Below, piece after piece: positions 1 through 11,984 of a DNA stretch of 64,000 bases. This stretch comes from Ceratotherium simum simum (Eukaryota; Chordata; Mammalia; Perissodactyla; Rhinocerotidae). Positions within the stretch are counted from its first letter, which is position 1. The number at the start of each line of letters is the position of its first letter. The stretch is taken from assembly GCF_000283155.1 (NCBI RefSeq), contig NW_004454160.1, positions 9,813,495 through 9,877,494 of the forward strand, read 5' to 3'. Both the position numbers and the translations under genes were made by a program. The notes below the pieces were generated by a model. That model saw only the letters and a list, made by a program, of their open reading frames with translations. It did not search any database and had not been told where the DNA came from.

Positions 1-757
1 TTTTTCCAAGGAAGATATACAGATGGCCAACAGCCATATTAAAAGATGTTCAACATCATTAATCATCAGGGAAATGCAAATCAAAACTACACTAAGATAT
101 CACCTTACACCCGTGAGAATGGCTATAATCACCAAGACAAAAAATAACAAATGTTGGAGAGGATGTGGAGAAAAGGGAACCCTCATGCACTGCTGGTGGG
201 AATGCAAACTGGTGCAGCCTCTGTGGAAAACAGTATGGAGATTCCTCAAAAAATTAAAAATAGAAATATCTTGTGATCCAGCTATCCCACTTCTGGGTAT
301 TTATCCAAAGAACTTGAAATCAACAACCAAAGAGACTTACACACCCCTATGTTCGTCACAGCATTATTCACTATAGCCAAGACGTGAAAGCAATCCAAGT
401 GTCCATTGACAGATGATTGGAAAAGAAGGTGTGGTATATATATACAATGGAATACTACTCAACCATAAAAAAAGACAAAATCTTCCCATTTGCAAAACAT
501 GGATGGACCTGGAGGGTATTATGTTAAGTGAAATAAGTCAGACAGAGAAAAGCAAACACTGTATGACTTCACTCATATGTGGAATATAAACTAACACACG
601 GACAGAGAGAACAGTTTGGTGGTTACCAGGGGGAAGGGAGTTATGGGGTGGGCACAAGGGGCAAAGGGGCTCATTTATATGGTGACTGACAAATAATAAC
701 GTACAACTGGAATCTCACAATGTTATAAACTATTAGGACATCAATAAAAAAAAAAGC
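1..757 (+). mobile_element. LINE-1 3' end with poly(A) tail
   Basis: ORF2 C-terminal sequence is followed by the typical L1 tail: the segment around 440-560 with TGGAATACTACTCA and GTGAAATAAGTCAG, then a 3' UTR and an A-rich end at about 746-756. The 3' end looks fairly intact, so this is a comparatively young copy. The 5' side runs off the window. Confidence 0.9.
2..376 (+). pseudogene. L1 ORF2 C-terminal coding remnant
   Basis: The reading frame is open from the window edge, so the ATG at 23 is internal and not a true start. The translation carries the L1 ORF2p C-terminal cysteine-rich signature ([23 protein letters not shown], then [10 protein letters not shown]). ORF2p of intact L1 is the endonuclease/reverse transcriptase; only its last part lies here. 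The family-like frame is lost near 340-350, where the sequence shifts frame, and the present frame stops at 376. It is a dead fragment. Upstream coding sequence lies outside the window. Confidence 0.9.
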
Positions 758-1451
758 CACTATGCTTCTTTAAGCTTTAAGGCCTTTTCATGGGCCATTC
801 CTTCCGCCTGCAAAGCTCTTATGCCAAATTACCATTTGTTCTGTGGGGGTATTTTTTGTACGAGTAGTTCCATGGATTATCTTTTTCTGTCTTTGTGTTT
901 TAAGACTTCCTGTTTTAAATGTGTGTCTTGTGAATGTAATTGCATTAAATTTCTTTAGTCTAATATAATAAACTGTGTTTTAAGCTTCAGCAAATTTGTA
1001 ATTAATTTATTTTTGGATGTAAATTTATTGTCTTATCTGGATTTTCTATTTGCTCTGTGTTCTAAGTTTATTTTTCTCTTCTTTCTTGGCTTCTTTTGGA
1101 TTTTATGAGTTTGTATTTCCATTTCTCCCTACTAGAATCAAAGTCATGTTTTCTATTTCTACTCTATTTCTACTCTTTTAGTCATTTCTCCATAAATTAA
1201 AACTCACATACTTCATTTATTCAAACATAAAATTTTTCAATACCTTTATCTTCACCTAGATAATACAAGGATCTTAGAACATTTTAACTTCACTTATTCC
1301 CATCTCAACTTATACTGATTTCTAGTATCTTAATTCTATTATTTTAATTCCATTAGAAATTTTATACAGTCAATATTTATTTTTACTTACACACGTATTT
1401 ACATATTCCTTGCTCTTCATTCCTTCTTGAATCTATTAAGAGTCTACTCTT

Positions 1452-1700
1452 GGGGCCGGCCCAGTGGCATAAGCAGTTAAGTGCGCACGCTCCACCATGG
1501 CGGCCCGGGGTTCGCCAGTTTGGATCCCAGGTGCGCACTGACGCACCGCTTGTTGAGCCATGCTGCGGTGGAGTCCCATATAAAGTAGAGGAAGATGGGC
1601 ACGGATGTTAGCTCAGGGCCAGTCTTCCTCAGCAAAAAAAGAGGAGGATTGGCATTGGATGGTAGCTCAGGGCTGGTCCTCCTCACACACACAAAAATAA
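1452..1700 (+). mobile_element. ERE SINE, full length
   Basis: tRNA-derived perissodactyl SINE starting GGGGCCGGCCC, with box A-like and box B-like sequence, the block with CCATATAAAGTAGAGG, and a CA/A-rich tail. A perfect 14-bp TSD (AAGAGTCTACTCTT) lies at 1438-1451 and 1701-1714. It is inserted into the older antisense L1. Confidence 0.95.
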
Positions 1701-2169
1701 AAGAGTCTACTCTTGCTAAAATCTCCTAGCTTTTATTATCTGAAAATGTCTTTTTTACCTTCCTTCTTGAAGGGTATTATTGCTTGATATAAAATTATAG
1801 GTTGACAAATTTTTTAGCCTATTAAAGATATTATTAACTATCTTCTTGGTTTCTCTGTTGTTGCTATGTCAACTGTCAGTCTACTGTTATTTCTTTTGAT
1901 AGTCTGTATTTTTCTCTGAAAGCTTTTAGGATTTTTGCTTTGTCTCAGATTTTCTGCAAAGAAAAGTGATGTATCTAAGTGTAAATTTCTTTTCAGTTAC
2001 AATGACTGGAATTTGTTGAACTTCTTGAGTCTGTGGATTGGTGTATTTTTCAATTTGAAGAAAATTCTCAGCTTTTATCTTTTCAAATATTACATCTGCC
2101 CAATTCTCTATCTCCTCTTCACCTGGGACTCTAATTGACTGTAGATTTCAGTCTATCTTCATATGCCTT

Positions 2170-2476
2170 TTGTGTGTGTGTGTGTGAGGAAGATCAGCCC
2201 TGAGTTAACATCCCTGCCAATCTTTCTCTTTTTGCTGAGGAACACCAGCCCTGAGCTAACATCTATTGCCAATTCTCCTCATTTTTCCCCCTTTTTCTCC
2301 CCATAGCCCCACTAGATAGTTGTATGTCATAGTTGCACATCCTTCTGGTTGCTGTATGTGGGACGCCACCTCAGCATGGCTGGACAAGCAGTGCATCAGT
2401 GCGCACCTGGGATCTGAACCCGGGCCGCCAGTAGTGGAGCATGTGCAGTTAAACTGCTAAGCCACAGGCCTGGCCC
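2170..2476 (-). mobile_element. ERE SINE, long subtype, inverted
   Basis: Inverted ERE with a T/GT-rich tail at the left and the tRNA-like head (GGGCCAGGCCTG on the minus strand) at the right. It carries the central block with CTATGACATACAACTATC on the minus strand, which the shorter copies lack. The flanks repeat CTATCTTCATATG at 2153-2165 and 2477-2489, extending to about 17 bp with one mismatch. It lies inside the old L1. Confidence 0.93.
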
Positions 2477-3499
2477 CTATCTTCATATGTCTTAATCTCT
2501 CTTTTCTATCTTCTCCATCTTTCTGTTTATATATGCCACCTTTTGGATGACATTTTAATTATATTTCAATTTATTAATTCTTTCTTTATTCTAATCTGCT
2601 GGTAAGTTGCTGAATTTTAAATTTGGCTTTTGTTTGTTTTTAGAAGTTATTTGTTTTTTTTCAAAACTGTTGAGTTACTTTTTATAATTTCCTATTCCCT
2701 GAAGATATTTTCAGCTCTTCTTGTGTTTCATTAAATATAGTGAACATTGTTGTTTTATACTGTGCAGAATAGTTGCAACATCTGAAGGCTTTGTTGGTCT
2801 TTTTCCTTTGTGTACTGTTTTTTTTTTAATTATTTTTCTTCCCTTTATGCTTTGTTTTCTTGTATGTCTGGTTATCTTTTACTCTGTGCTGGTCATTGTT
2901 ATTGAAAAATATTTGCAGAAATAATTTTATCTATAGGATGAAGTTGCCTTCCTCCAGAGAGAATTCGCATTTGTTTCTGCCTGGTGCCTGGGTGCACTAT
3001 CAGTTTGAAAACTACCTTGAACCAATTTCAAATCTTTATATCTTCCTGGTCTACTGAAGTGATGTGAAGCCAGCTGGAAAAAAAATGTCTACATAAGGGC
3101 GAATTTTCTTCGGGTTGGGTCTTTCCCAGAGAATGTTGTCTTTTGAAATCCTAACTCATTGCGGAAAAAGTATCAGTTAGACTTCTTATTTGTGTAGTCC
3201 TGGAAATAGATTTCTGTCTCCTCTTGCCCTACAAGACTACTAAAGTGAAAGTTTAAATTTACCATGATTGGTAAGTACTTTCAGGGTAAGAGAGGATTCC
3301 ACGCTCTGTTTAATTCAATGAGTTTTCTTTTTCCCTTCAATTTGGGCTCTTTGATGCTTTTTAAAAGATTTTTAAAAATTATCTGGCATTTATAGTTGTT
3401 GTCAGGAAGCAGCTTGATCTAAATAACCTAAACCAACACTGTGAGAAACTAGTAGTCTTTGTTCATATGTCATTGTGCATTTTGCCTGATTACTTGGTT

Positions 3500-3800
3500 T
3501 GTACAGGTTCCTAATACTAAAATTTCTAAATGAAAGGGAAAACAAATTGTTAAGCCTTCTGATACAGGTTGAAAAATTTGCCCTATATTTTTATATTTAC
3601 ACCAATAATATGTGAGAGCTCTTTTCCACATGTCGGCCAGCATTATCATTTTCTGAAATTCTCATTTAAGTAGAAGATATATGTTATTTTTTAACTATAG
3701 TTTGTTATACTTTGGTTATTTAATCTGTGTTTAAAAATTAGTAATACAGTAGAATCTTTTCCCAAAGTGTATTGACAATATATATTTCCTTTTGTGTAAA
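3500..3800 (-). mobile_element. Degraded L1 fragment, antisense
   Basis: Sequence around 3545-3720 resembles the antisense of the L1 ORF2 end (the region encoding primer-like TTTACACCAATAATATG, then CAGCATTATCATTTTCTGA). It is heavily decayed with no open frame. It could belong to either neighbouring L1 body. Confidence 0.45.
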
Positions 3801-3978
3801 CTTTATCCTTTTACTCCTTTTACTTCCCCTTTTATGTTTTTGGTGTCACCAATTACATCTTTTTATATTGTGTAACCATTAACAAATTGTTGAAGCTTTA
3901 GCTATTTTTAATACTTTTGTCCTTTAAATTTTATATTAGAGGTAAGTAGTTAATACTTAACATCATAATAATACAGAA

Positions 3979-4251
3979 TTAGGGTATTCCGAATCTGATT
4001 ACATGCTTAATTAGTGTCAGCATTTCTTGCAAGGCAGGTTTAGTGGTGATGAATCCTCTCAGCCTTTGTTTATTAGAGAAGGTCTTTATTTTGCCTACGT
4101 TTCTGAAGGACAACTTTGCTGGGTAGAGTATTCTTCGTTGGCAGTTTCTTTCTTTTAGCACTTTGGATATATCATTCCGTTCTCTCCTGGCCTGCAAGGT
4201 CTCTGCTGAGAAATTTACTGGTGGCCTTATGAGGGTTCCCTTGTATGACAA
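3979..4251 (-). pseudogene. L1 ORF1 C-terminal remnant
   Basis: A 90-residue minus-strand frame carries the L1 ORF1p C-terminal pattern: SAETLQARRE, then a KVLKE..C segment, RILYPAKLSF, and TTKPALQEML. In live L1 elements ORF1p is the RNA-binding chaperone of the retrotransposition particle. The frame is only the C-terminal part of about 340 residues and is cut off from the N-terminal coding region, so it is not expected to be functional. It lies inside the antisense L1 at 3800-6525. Confidence 0.85.
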
Positions 4252-4580
4252 AATATTTTTCTCTTGCTGTTTTTAAAATTCTCTCTTTGTCTTTGATTTT
4301 AGACATTTTTATTATTATGTGTCTTGGAGGAGATCATTTTGGATTGAAATTTTGAGGTGACTTATTAGCTTCATGAACTTGAATGTTCCAACCTCTCTCC
4401 AGATTTGAAAAGTTTTCATCCATTATTTCTTTATATAAGCTTTCTACCCCTTTCTGTCTCTCTTTTCCTTCTAGGACTCCAACTATGTGTACATTGTTTC
4501 TTTTGATGGTGTCCTATAGGCTTTCTTCATTTCTTTTTACACTTTTTTAAATTTTTCGCTCCTCTGAATGGATAATTTCA

Positions 4581-4644
4581 TGTTTTTTTGGTTTTTGTTT
4601 TTTTTGTGTGTGTGTGGGGAAGATCAGCCCTGAGCTAACATGAT
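4581..4644 (-). mobile_element. ERE 3'-end fragment, 5'-truncated insertion
   Basis: Only the SINE tail plus about 30 bp of ERE 3' sequence (minus strand CATGTTAGCTCAGGGCTGAT) is present. A 12-bp repeat, TGGATAATTTCA, flanks it at 4569-4580 and 4645-4656. It therefore looks like a genuine, severely 5'-truncated insertion and not a later deletion. Confidence 0.85.
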
Positions 4645-6529
4645 TGGATAATTTCAATCAATTTGTATTCAAGATCATTTATTCTTTCTCCTGCTTGGTC
4701 AAGTCTATTGTTGAAGTGCTTTATTGAACTCTTCAGTTCAGTCATTGTCTTCTTTAGCTTCAGAGTTTCTGTTTGATTCTTTTTTATATTTTCTATTATT
4801 TTGTTGAACTTCTCATTTTATTCTTGTATTGTTTTCCTGATGGTATTAAACTCTTTATCTATGTTCTCTTGTAGCTCACTGTGCATCTTTAGAACAATTA
4901 TTTTGAATTATTTGTAGGGCAATTCCTGGATCTCCAATTCTTTGGGGTTAATTACTAGAGGTTTACTGTATTCCTTTGATGGAGTCATGTTTCCCTGATT
5001 CTTCATGATCCCTATATTCTTGCATAGGTATCTGCATATTCAAAAAAGCAATCACCTCTTCCAGACTTTATGGACTGACTTTAACAGGAGCCTTTCACCT
5101 GAAGGTGGGAGCATCCTGGATCATGGGTCTAGTGGTGCAGGGTGCCAAGTGTGGAGGCACATGGTGGCACTAGGTCCTGCGTGGCATGATGTCTCTTTGG
5201 CTCAGGCCACTGGAGTTCACAGCATTGACAACCATATGGTCCTTGGTGAGCACTGTTGGGGGTCTACAGGGGCTGCAAGGGCTGTTTGGGTCCTCAGCAG
5301 CGCCTCCAAGTCCAATAGCTAGGGACCAGGGTAAGCATCAGTGGTGGCCAGAGCCAGTGCACACATTTTTCTGTGAGAGCCATCCACAGGTTCCTATGTA
5401 GTGGCAGGGGCCAGTTGCAGACACATACATAGTGATGGGGGCCAGGGCAGGTGGCAAGGGCTGGGGCCAACTATGGGCTCACTGGCCGCTGTAGAGACCC
5501 TGGCTGTTGGCATACTCTCCTGTGGCTACACACTCTCACCCTGGGTATGCACACTGAAGTTGAGGCCAGTGATGGAGGTCAGGCTGGGAGCATGCAGGTG
5601 CACAGCTGGAGGGACTAGCTACAGGTGGGTGCAGTGGTGCTGTCCAGTGACAGAAAGCAGGGTCTATTCTGGGCCTGCAAAAAGCTGTGGGGGCCCCAAC
5701 TGTTGGTGTCCTCACCTGTGGCTGCACACTGTCCCCTTGTGCTTGTATGCTACAGTGGGGGCTGGTGACAGTCTGGTTGGTGCCAGTCACAGCTAGAGGG
5801 GCTAGCCCCCAGAACGAGCACAGAAGTGAAGGTCATCCAGGGGAATCTAGGCTGGCTTCTTATACTCATGCAGCCACAGAGGCTGCTGTTGTGGTTCCTG
5901 GGGTCCAGCAAAGTTGGGGAGGGAGCAAGGAGGGACTCAGGCAGCTGGCATCAGTGAACATGAATACCAATGGGACAAAAGCTGGCAAAATCTGCAGGAG
6001 CTCCATGGTGGCTGTGCTGGCCATCAGCTTCGTCAGTGGCAAAACATGCTGAGTTTGTCCTCAGAGCAGGTCTCTCTGAACTGTAATCATTCCCACTGTG
6101 TGTCTGCTAATAATAACCTCTGCTTTTCTTCTTTGTTCCTAGCCAGCTTTATATATCTCAGCTTCGCCAGTCAGGGTAGGGTGAAACCAAGGCGGTACCT
6201 TCGAACAGTGCTTCAAGAGACTGGAGAAGTTGGTTGCTTACTCCACTCTTTCTTTCCTGGTGAGAGGAACTCTTTCTAGCTTTGGGTGCTGATCAATGCC
6301 GGCCTGTGGGATGGGAAGATGAAGACAAAGTGAAGCTGTCTTCCTTCTCTTCTTGTGTAATTATTCTCAGGTTTCTTTGCTCCACTGTGTTGCTAAGACT
6401 TCTTAAGTGGACTCTGGACGTCTCCCAGAGCTGTTTTTTTTCCTGTGGATAGCTGTCCAACTGTTGATCTTTCTGGGGGAGTGGGGAAGCTAGGTTCTCC
6501 TACATCGCCATTTTTTCTGCTTCCACAAT

Positions 6530-7740
6530 CTTTGTCTTAATTGATGTTTCAAAATAGATGAGTGAGTGTGTGTTTCTCAGTTCTCTTTCTTGTTCTACTA
6601 GTCTATTTCTCTATCTATGAGCCAATATCAGTGCCTATTGACAGTAGCTTCATAATAAATCTTGATATCCAGTAAAGCAAGTCCTTCCACCCTGTTTCTC
6701 TTCTTTAATAGTGTCCTAACTATTCTTGGCCATTGCATTTTTGTAGAAATTTTGGGATCAGATTGTTAAGCTCTACATACATGTGTGCACATGCAAGCAC
6801 ACACACACAGAGTTGAGATTTTTATTGAGTTTTATGAATCATGAGTATGATTCCCCACCATTTATTTAGGTCTTCATTAATTTCCCTCACTAATGTTTTA
6901 TAGTTTTCTGCATGGAGGTTTTGCACATTTTTAAAGATTTATTTCTAGGTGCCTGATATGTTTATGCTATTTCAAAGTTATAATATTTTATTTGCTGCTG
7001 ATATATAAATATACAGTTGATTTTTATATATTTACTTTATCCAGAAATCTTGATAAGCTCATTTTTTAATTCTAATAATTTATCTGTAATTATTTCGGAT
7101 TTTCTACATAGACAATTGTATCATCTATGAATAATGACAGATTTTTTCCTTTATTTCTAAATATATACACCAGTATAAATTTAATCTTTTTTTCTTTTTT
7201 ACCTTTTTGTAATGGCTAGGACTTCTGGTACAATATAGAAAATACTGATGTTAGCAGGCATCTGTCTTGCTCCAAATTTTAAATAGAAAAAATTCAACAT
7301 TTTTTCATTAAGGATCATTGCAGATTTTTGAGGCTATCTTTTTCAGTGAAAGAAAATATCTTTTTTTTTGAATTTACTTAAAGTTGTCATAAACACTAGT
7401 TGAATTTTGTCATATGCTTTTTCTCTATCTATTGAGATATTCATATCATTTTCCTCTTTTAAACTGCTAATGTAGTGAAGTATGTTTATTGATTTTTCTA
7501 ATGTTAAACCAATCTTCCATTACTGAAATAAACTCAACATGTTACCTAACATCCTTCTTTACATTGCTGTATTTGGTTTGCCAGTATTTTAAAAAGATAT
7601 TTGCATTCATATTCATAAGCAAGATTGTCCTTTCAATTTCTTTTGTTATATTTTCTAAAGAAGAAATGTTAATAGAAACTAACCTAACATTTATCATTCC
7701 TCTAAATATTCCACACTCTACCCTGGATTGAACCATGCCA
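6530..7740 (-). mobile_element. Antisense L1 ORF2 (RT region), old
   Basis: Minus-strand reading resembles the reverse-transcriptase part of L1 ORF2. Plus-strand landmarks include CATATGCTTTTTCTCTATC followed by TATTGAGATATTCATATC, and the TTCCATTACTGAAATAAAC segment. Many stops are present and no frame above 80 codons fits. It may be a continuation of an L1 arranged beside the one ending at 6525. Confidence 0.65.
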
Positions 7741-8089
7741 GCAAAGCACTGTTTATCTAGGTAGTATTATGTTGACCCCCCTTCTATACTTTTACTTTGC
7801 ATTTTGATGTGTTGTCATTGATCTCTCATAAATAACAACCCTTTGAAATTCTTCATTGTTTTTACTATAAGGATGGTGTCAAGGACATGGCTCATTGTGT
7901 TAGTTTTAATCTTTTTTTGAGGACCCTCAGGAGAAATTTTTCTCATACCTTAACACTAGAATGATTTTGTTTTTCCTGAGCTATTTGTTTTTTATCAAAG
8001 GCCTCAGTTTTCAAGAGTTACAAGTTTTTATCAGATTTAAATTTGTCATTTCTCTTAGCAAGTGACTATACGGAATGCATTTTCAATTC
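7741..8089. other. AT-rich stretch, unassigned
   Basis: No gene and no recognisable repeat beyond probable decayed LINE sequence. A T-rich run lies around 7905-7990. Confidence 0.4.
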
Positions 8090-8500
8090 TCTGTCCTAAG
8101 GAAACAATTCTAAATGTTAAATATTGAAAAAAAATATTTAGCACAAAGCTATTTATTATAATTATATAAATAATGCTTTTAATAAAAAATAATATCCAAT
8201 TATATAAGCATGATTTGGTCAATTATGGAACAGAACAGAATAAAATGTTATGCATCTACCTAAAAACGTGTATTCAAAGAGTTTATAATAACAAGAAATA
8301 CATGTGCCACTATGAAAAAGAACAACCTACAAAACTGTATTGCACATTCATAATAGTCTCAAATATGTAAAAATATATGGAGAAAAAAGACTAGAGGGAA
8401 ATTAGATATTATTCATAGTTGCTTGGTGGTAATGTGTTTATGGGTAATTCTTTTTTTTTTTTTTAACTCGTGTAATCACAATATAAACTTTACCTTAAAA
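8090..8500 (+). mobile_element. Degraded LINE 3' end, sense
   Basis: The order of motifs resembles an old L1 3' end: a segment like the one encoding TMEYY (around 8210-8260), then TGCTTGGTGGTAATGTG, then TTATGGGTAATTC followed by a T-run. Very diverged; family not assigned. Confidence 0.45.
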
Positions 8501-9492
8501 GATTTTTTTTTAATAGAATTCACTACTGTATTCATAGCATAACTAGGACAGGCACAAAGACAGAAGATTCTGCTCTACTGAATCAAAGAGAATTAAAGGC
8601 AGAGGAAGTTCAGTACTCTGGACAGTTCACCGGAAGTGCGGCTGTTCTGGCTGTGTGGAAAACAGCTTTCATCCTAAGAACCTGAGATTTATGTAATTGG
8701 CTATATCTAACTCAAACAACTCTATTACTAGAGCATTCTTGCCTATCTTTTTGCCAGATTTTCCCTTTGGATCTATGAAATCAATTTCATATTTTTAAGC
8801 TTTTCTTTGAAACGGGCCAATTTTGTAGACTAAAGGTCAGAGACAAGGAAATTAAGCCAAAGGAAAATGTTGGTAAACATCAACCAGCATCTTGGAGAGC
8901 AGGGTTACTGTTGCAGAAATTTAACCTACTTGCCTTAGCCCATACACGGGGTTCAGATGTGTTGTTTTTTAATCAGACACAATTCTGGATGTCATTAGCT
9001 AGCCTGTCTAACCCAGGGATGTATATGATCTTAGAATGTTATTTAGACTGCAACAGCAAACTTGATAAAGAGTTATTTTCTCTCTTCCTCTCTTTCTTCC
9101 TTTTTTCTTTTATAGTTACTTTCCTCCCTCTGAGGTCATTGTGAGAAAAATACTGATGAAGCAGAGGAAGCTGACCTTTTTGTGGATTTGGACTAGAACT
9201 GCCCTAATGATGATGTTATGTTATAGTGATACTAAAAGAGGCAAAGTAACCAAGAATGGAGTTTTATATTAACTAGAGTTTTAAAAGACTAAAAATCTTT
9301 TAGGAACCAGAGGGCCATTTAAATAGTTTCTTCTTCTAAGATAAGTTGACTTATCATAATTGACAAGGGAGAAATCTAAATTATCCCAGAAAATCTAAAA
9401 GAAAGTCTATAATGGTCTACACATCCCTCCACGCCATGTTGCAATGAGAACAACCTCATGCTAAGTTTAGTGGATCAAAAAGATACAAAGGA
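8501..9492. other. Unique non-coding stretch
   Basis: No coding potential seen. A polypyrimidine tract (CT-rich, about 9078-9130) is the only low-complexity feature. Confidence 0.5.
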
Positions 9493-9741
9493 GGGGCCGG
9501 CCTGGTGGTGTAGCAGTTAAGTTCATGCACTCTGCTTCAGCGGCCCGGGGTTCGCAGGTTCCAATCCCAGTCGTGGACTGACACACCACTTGTCAAGCCA
9601 TGCTGTGGTGGCATCCCATATAAAGTAGAGGAAGATGGGCATGGATGTTAGCCCAGGGCCAATCTTCCTCAGCAAAAAGAGGAGGATTGGCAACGGATGT
9701 TAGCTCAGGGCTAATCTTCCTCACACACACACACAAAAAAA
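9493..9741 (+). mobile_element. ERE SINE, full length
   Basis: Starts GGGGCCGGCCTGG and has the CCATATAAAGTAGAGG block and a CA/A-rich tail. The flanks share AAAAGATACAAA at about 9478-9489 and AAAAGATGCAAA just after the tail (one mismatch), consistent with a TSD of about 12-13 bp. The box B region is diverged (GGTTCCAATCCC). Confidence 0.93.
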
Positions 9742-10224
9742 GATGCAAATAAGCCTGGGTCCTTGTGCCATCTTTGATTCAAGGTATGATCTCTGGATTG
9801 CTTACTTCTGAACTTCTCAGTATTTCATAAAAAATTAACCTAGAATTGTGTTAAGGCACTTTAGAGGGTTTCACTAACTATATTCTTCTTAAGAATGTAG
9901 GGTAGTCACTATTGTAGAACTGGGTTCATTAAGTACTAGTATTTATTTATTATGTACTTTCTGTATGCTAGGCACTGTGTGACACCCTATGGGCACAAAG
10001 AAGGTTGTTCTGAATTTTCTGAAGTGTATGTGCCTTGCCTTTTTAACTTTTTGGAGGCTGTGATGGAATAGGTAGTCCTATGTCTTATCAGTCTTTCTCA
10101 GGTCACAGAGCCAAAGCAGAGTATACTGTGAGCTTGGCAACAATTTTTAAAAGATTTTTCAAAAGAGGATACTGACTCTGGTCACAAGGATTCTTTGGTC
10201 TAACAACAAGGAATTGACATAACA
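9742..10224. other. Unique non-coding stretch
   Basis: No gene or clear repeat. A short piece at about 9940-10000 (TATTTATTTATTATGTACTTTC, then GCTAGGCACTGTGTGACA in pieces) resembles an antisense L2 end. Confidence 0.4.
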
Positions 10225-10475
10225 TAGTTGTTAGAAGTATGAACTCTGGAATCAGAGTGGGAGGTTCAAATTCTGGCTCTACAACATATGAATTGTAAGC
10301 CCTTGAGTCAGTAAGTTGACTCGCTAAACCTCAGGGTGTTTTATCTGTAAAATGGGAATAGCAATAGTACCTACCTCATAGAGATATTGTGTGGATTAAA
10401 CCACCTAATGTAAATAACACACTCAACAATGTCCCCGGCATGAGCTAAGTACTCAAAATGTGAGGTATTATCATC
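10225..10475 (+). mobile_element. MIR SINE
   Basis: The classic MIR order is visible: GAACTCTGGAATCAGAGTG, GGTTCAAATTCTGGCTCT, a diverged core, CTGTAAAATGGGAATA, TACCTACCTCATAGAGAT, and the 3' end ending in TATTATCATC. It is an ancient mammalian tRNA-derived SINE. Confidence 0.9.
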
Positions 10476-11510
10476 ATTAAAATAGAAACAAAAATACAGT
10501 TATTGCCTACATACATTAGGGGAAGAGATGAATCATGGATTGTTCTGGAAGATGGGGGAACAGAAGGGGTTGACCAGGGAAGACTTCACGGAACAGTCGT
10601 ACTTAAGCAGCACCAATCTGATGTTGGGCCAATTTGAAGTCAGTTTCCCCCAAAATAACTGTCAACATTAGACATCTAAACAAAATCCTATTTAGCCACA
10701 TTCCATTCTAGCTGTCAACCAAGTTGTTGGCTGTAGTGAGTGATGCACGTCCTGGAGAACTTGAGACCAACCTTGAGACTCATGATGTAGTGACCTCATT
10801 ACCATTTGGCCTGAGTATCAGAGGAATCAATCATAGGCCTTGCTGCCACATGTCTAAGTTTTGTACTCCCTAAAGGTGTTCATTCGAAATGTGAGTAATA
10901 CATGTCTCTTCAAAGAAGAAAGGTCTTTAACTGGAACTGCTCCATCATCCACATTCCTCCAGGGGCCCATACTTTTGTAATTTTAAAAACCTGCCCATAG
11001 AGGATTACATTTAGTAACTCTAGGGAAGGAGCAGATTCCTAAATCTTAATTATATATACATAATCATTGGGCCATATTCTCATTAAAACCAGATAAGTCT
11101 AAACAAATATACATTCCCTTGGTGTTTAACACACTTAACTTTTAATGAAATCCCTCAGGCTTTAAGATCAATCTAAACAAAGAGAAAAGTATGAAACTTT
11201 CAAACAATGATTCATGGAACTCATTATAATTAATTATCTAATTTCCCCCCTTTATGAGTGTATTCTAAGATCATCAGTTGTTAAAAGCTGTCAACTCTGC
11301 TCTCTTTTTCAACCAAGCTATTTCAGGTTGGGGGATAGAGATGTCTAGAAAAGATTTCCCCCTCTATCTGTGCTCCTTTTACCAACCTTCCCTCTCTCAT
11401 TCATAGGCATGGGGTAGGAAGGTTCTGGATGATAACCTGAGTTATAATTTTAAGGGGTAGAGGGAGGTAGCTGCAGAATTTCTTCAGCAGTTCTTTAAAA
11501 GAACTTAAGA
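10476..11510. other. Unique non-coding stretch
   Basis: No coding potential. Part of 10530-10610 (AGGGAAGACTTCACGGAA) resembles an L2-type fragment. Nothing else is assignable. Confidence 0.4.
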
Positions 11511-11763
11511 GTGGCCGGCCCGGTGGCGCAGCAGTTAAGTGCACACGCTCCACTTCCACGCCCTGGGGTTCGTGGTCCAGATCCGGGCGCGCACCGCTGC
11601 ACCACTTGTCAAGCCATGCTGTGGTGGCATCCCATATAAAGTAGAGGATGATGGGCATGGATGTTAGCCCAGGGCCAATCTTCCTCAACAAAAAGAGGAG
11701 GATTGGCATCAAATGTTACCTCAGGGCTAGTCTTCCTCACACACACACACAAAACAAATAAAT
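11511..11763 (+). mobile_element. ERE SINE, full length
   Basis: ERE with head GGCCGGCCCGGTGGCGCAGC, the CCATATAAAGTAGAGG block and a CA/A-rich tail. A perfect 14-bp TSD (AAAAGAACTTAAGA) lies at 11497-11510 and 11764-11777. Confidence 0.95.
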
Positions 11764-11984
11764 AAAAGAACTTAAGAAATCATCTCTGATCTTTCTCAAC
11801 AACTTTACCTTCAACTTAATTTGTATATTCACCCCTTGCACACTTGCAAACAACCAGGATTATCAAACCTCTAGAGGTATATGGATAGGATTTTAGAAGT
11901 CAGTGAACCTTCTGAAGTTAAGGGCAAAATTTTGTGTGTATGTACATATAAAATACGTCATTATGAATCAGTCAAGTTTAGTTG

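Larger units (their letters stand above)
760..3450 (-). mobile_element. Old antisense L1/HAL1-like element
   Basis: AT-rich sequence that, read on the minus strand, resembles the ORF1 and 5' region of old mammalian L1 (L1M or HAL1 type). The stretch around 1735-2150 matches the antisense of ORF1 C-terminal coding sequence, and 2600-3420 resembles the 5' region. No open frame survives. It is interrupted by EREs at 1452-1700 and 2170-2476. The limits are approximate, and HAL1 versus L1M cannot be decided by eye. Confidence 0.6.
3800..6525 (-). mobile_element. Antisense L1, ORF1 and 5' UTR
   Basis: Read on the minus strand this runs from a likely L1 5' end near 6525 (minus-strand start within AAAAAATGGCGATG) through a G/C-richer 5' UTR (about 5000-6520) into ORF1 and the inter-ORF region near 3980-3800. 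The ORF1 C-terminus is still readable (separate entry). The sharp base-composition change at about 5050 marks the 5' UTR. A tiny ERE piece interrupts it at 4581-4644. ORF2 is not contiguous here. Confidence 0.75.

Noticed and set aside
2364..2380. GCCACCTCAGCATGG as a CTCF site spread by EREs
   Set aside because: Only the central core fits, and most other ERE copies lack it (GAGGCCGTGTCC instead).
5401..6279. Cluster of overlapping 121-131 codon frames
   Set aside because: They lie in the antisense L1 5' UTR, occur in several frames at once, and have no domain.
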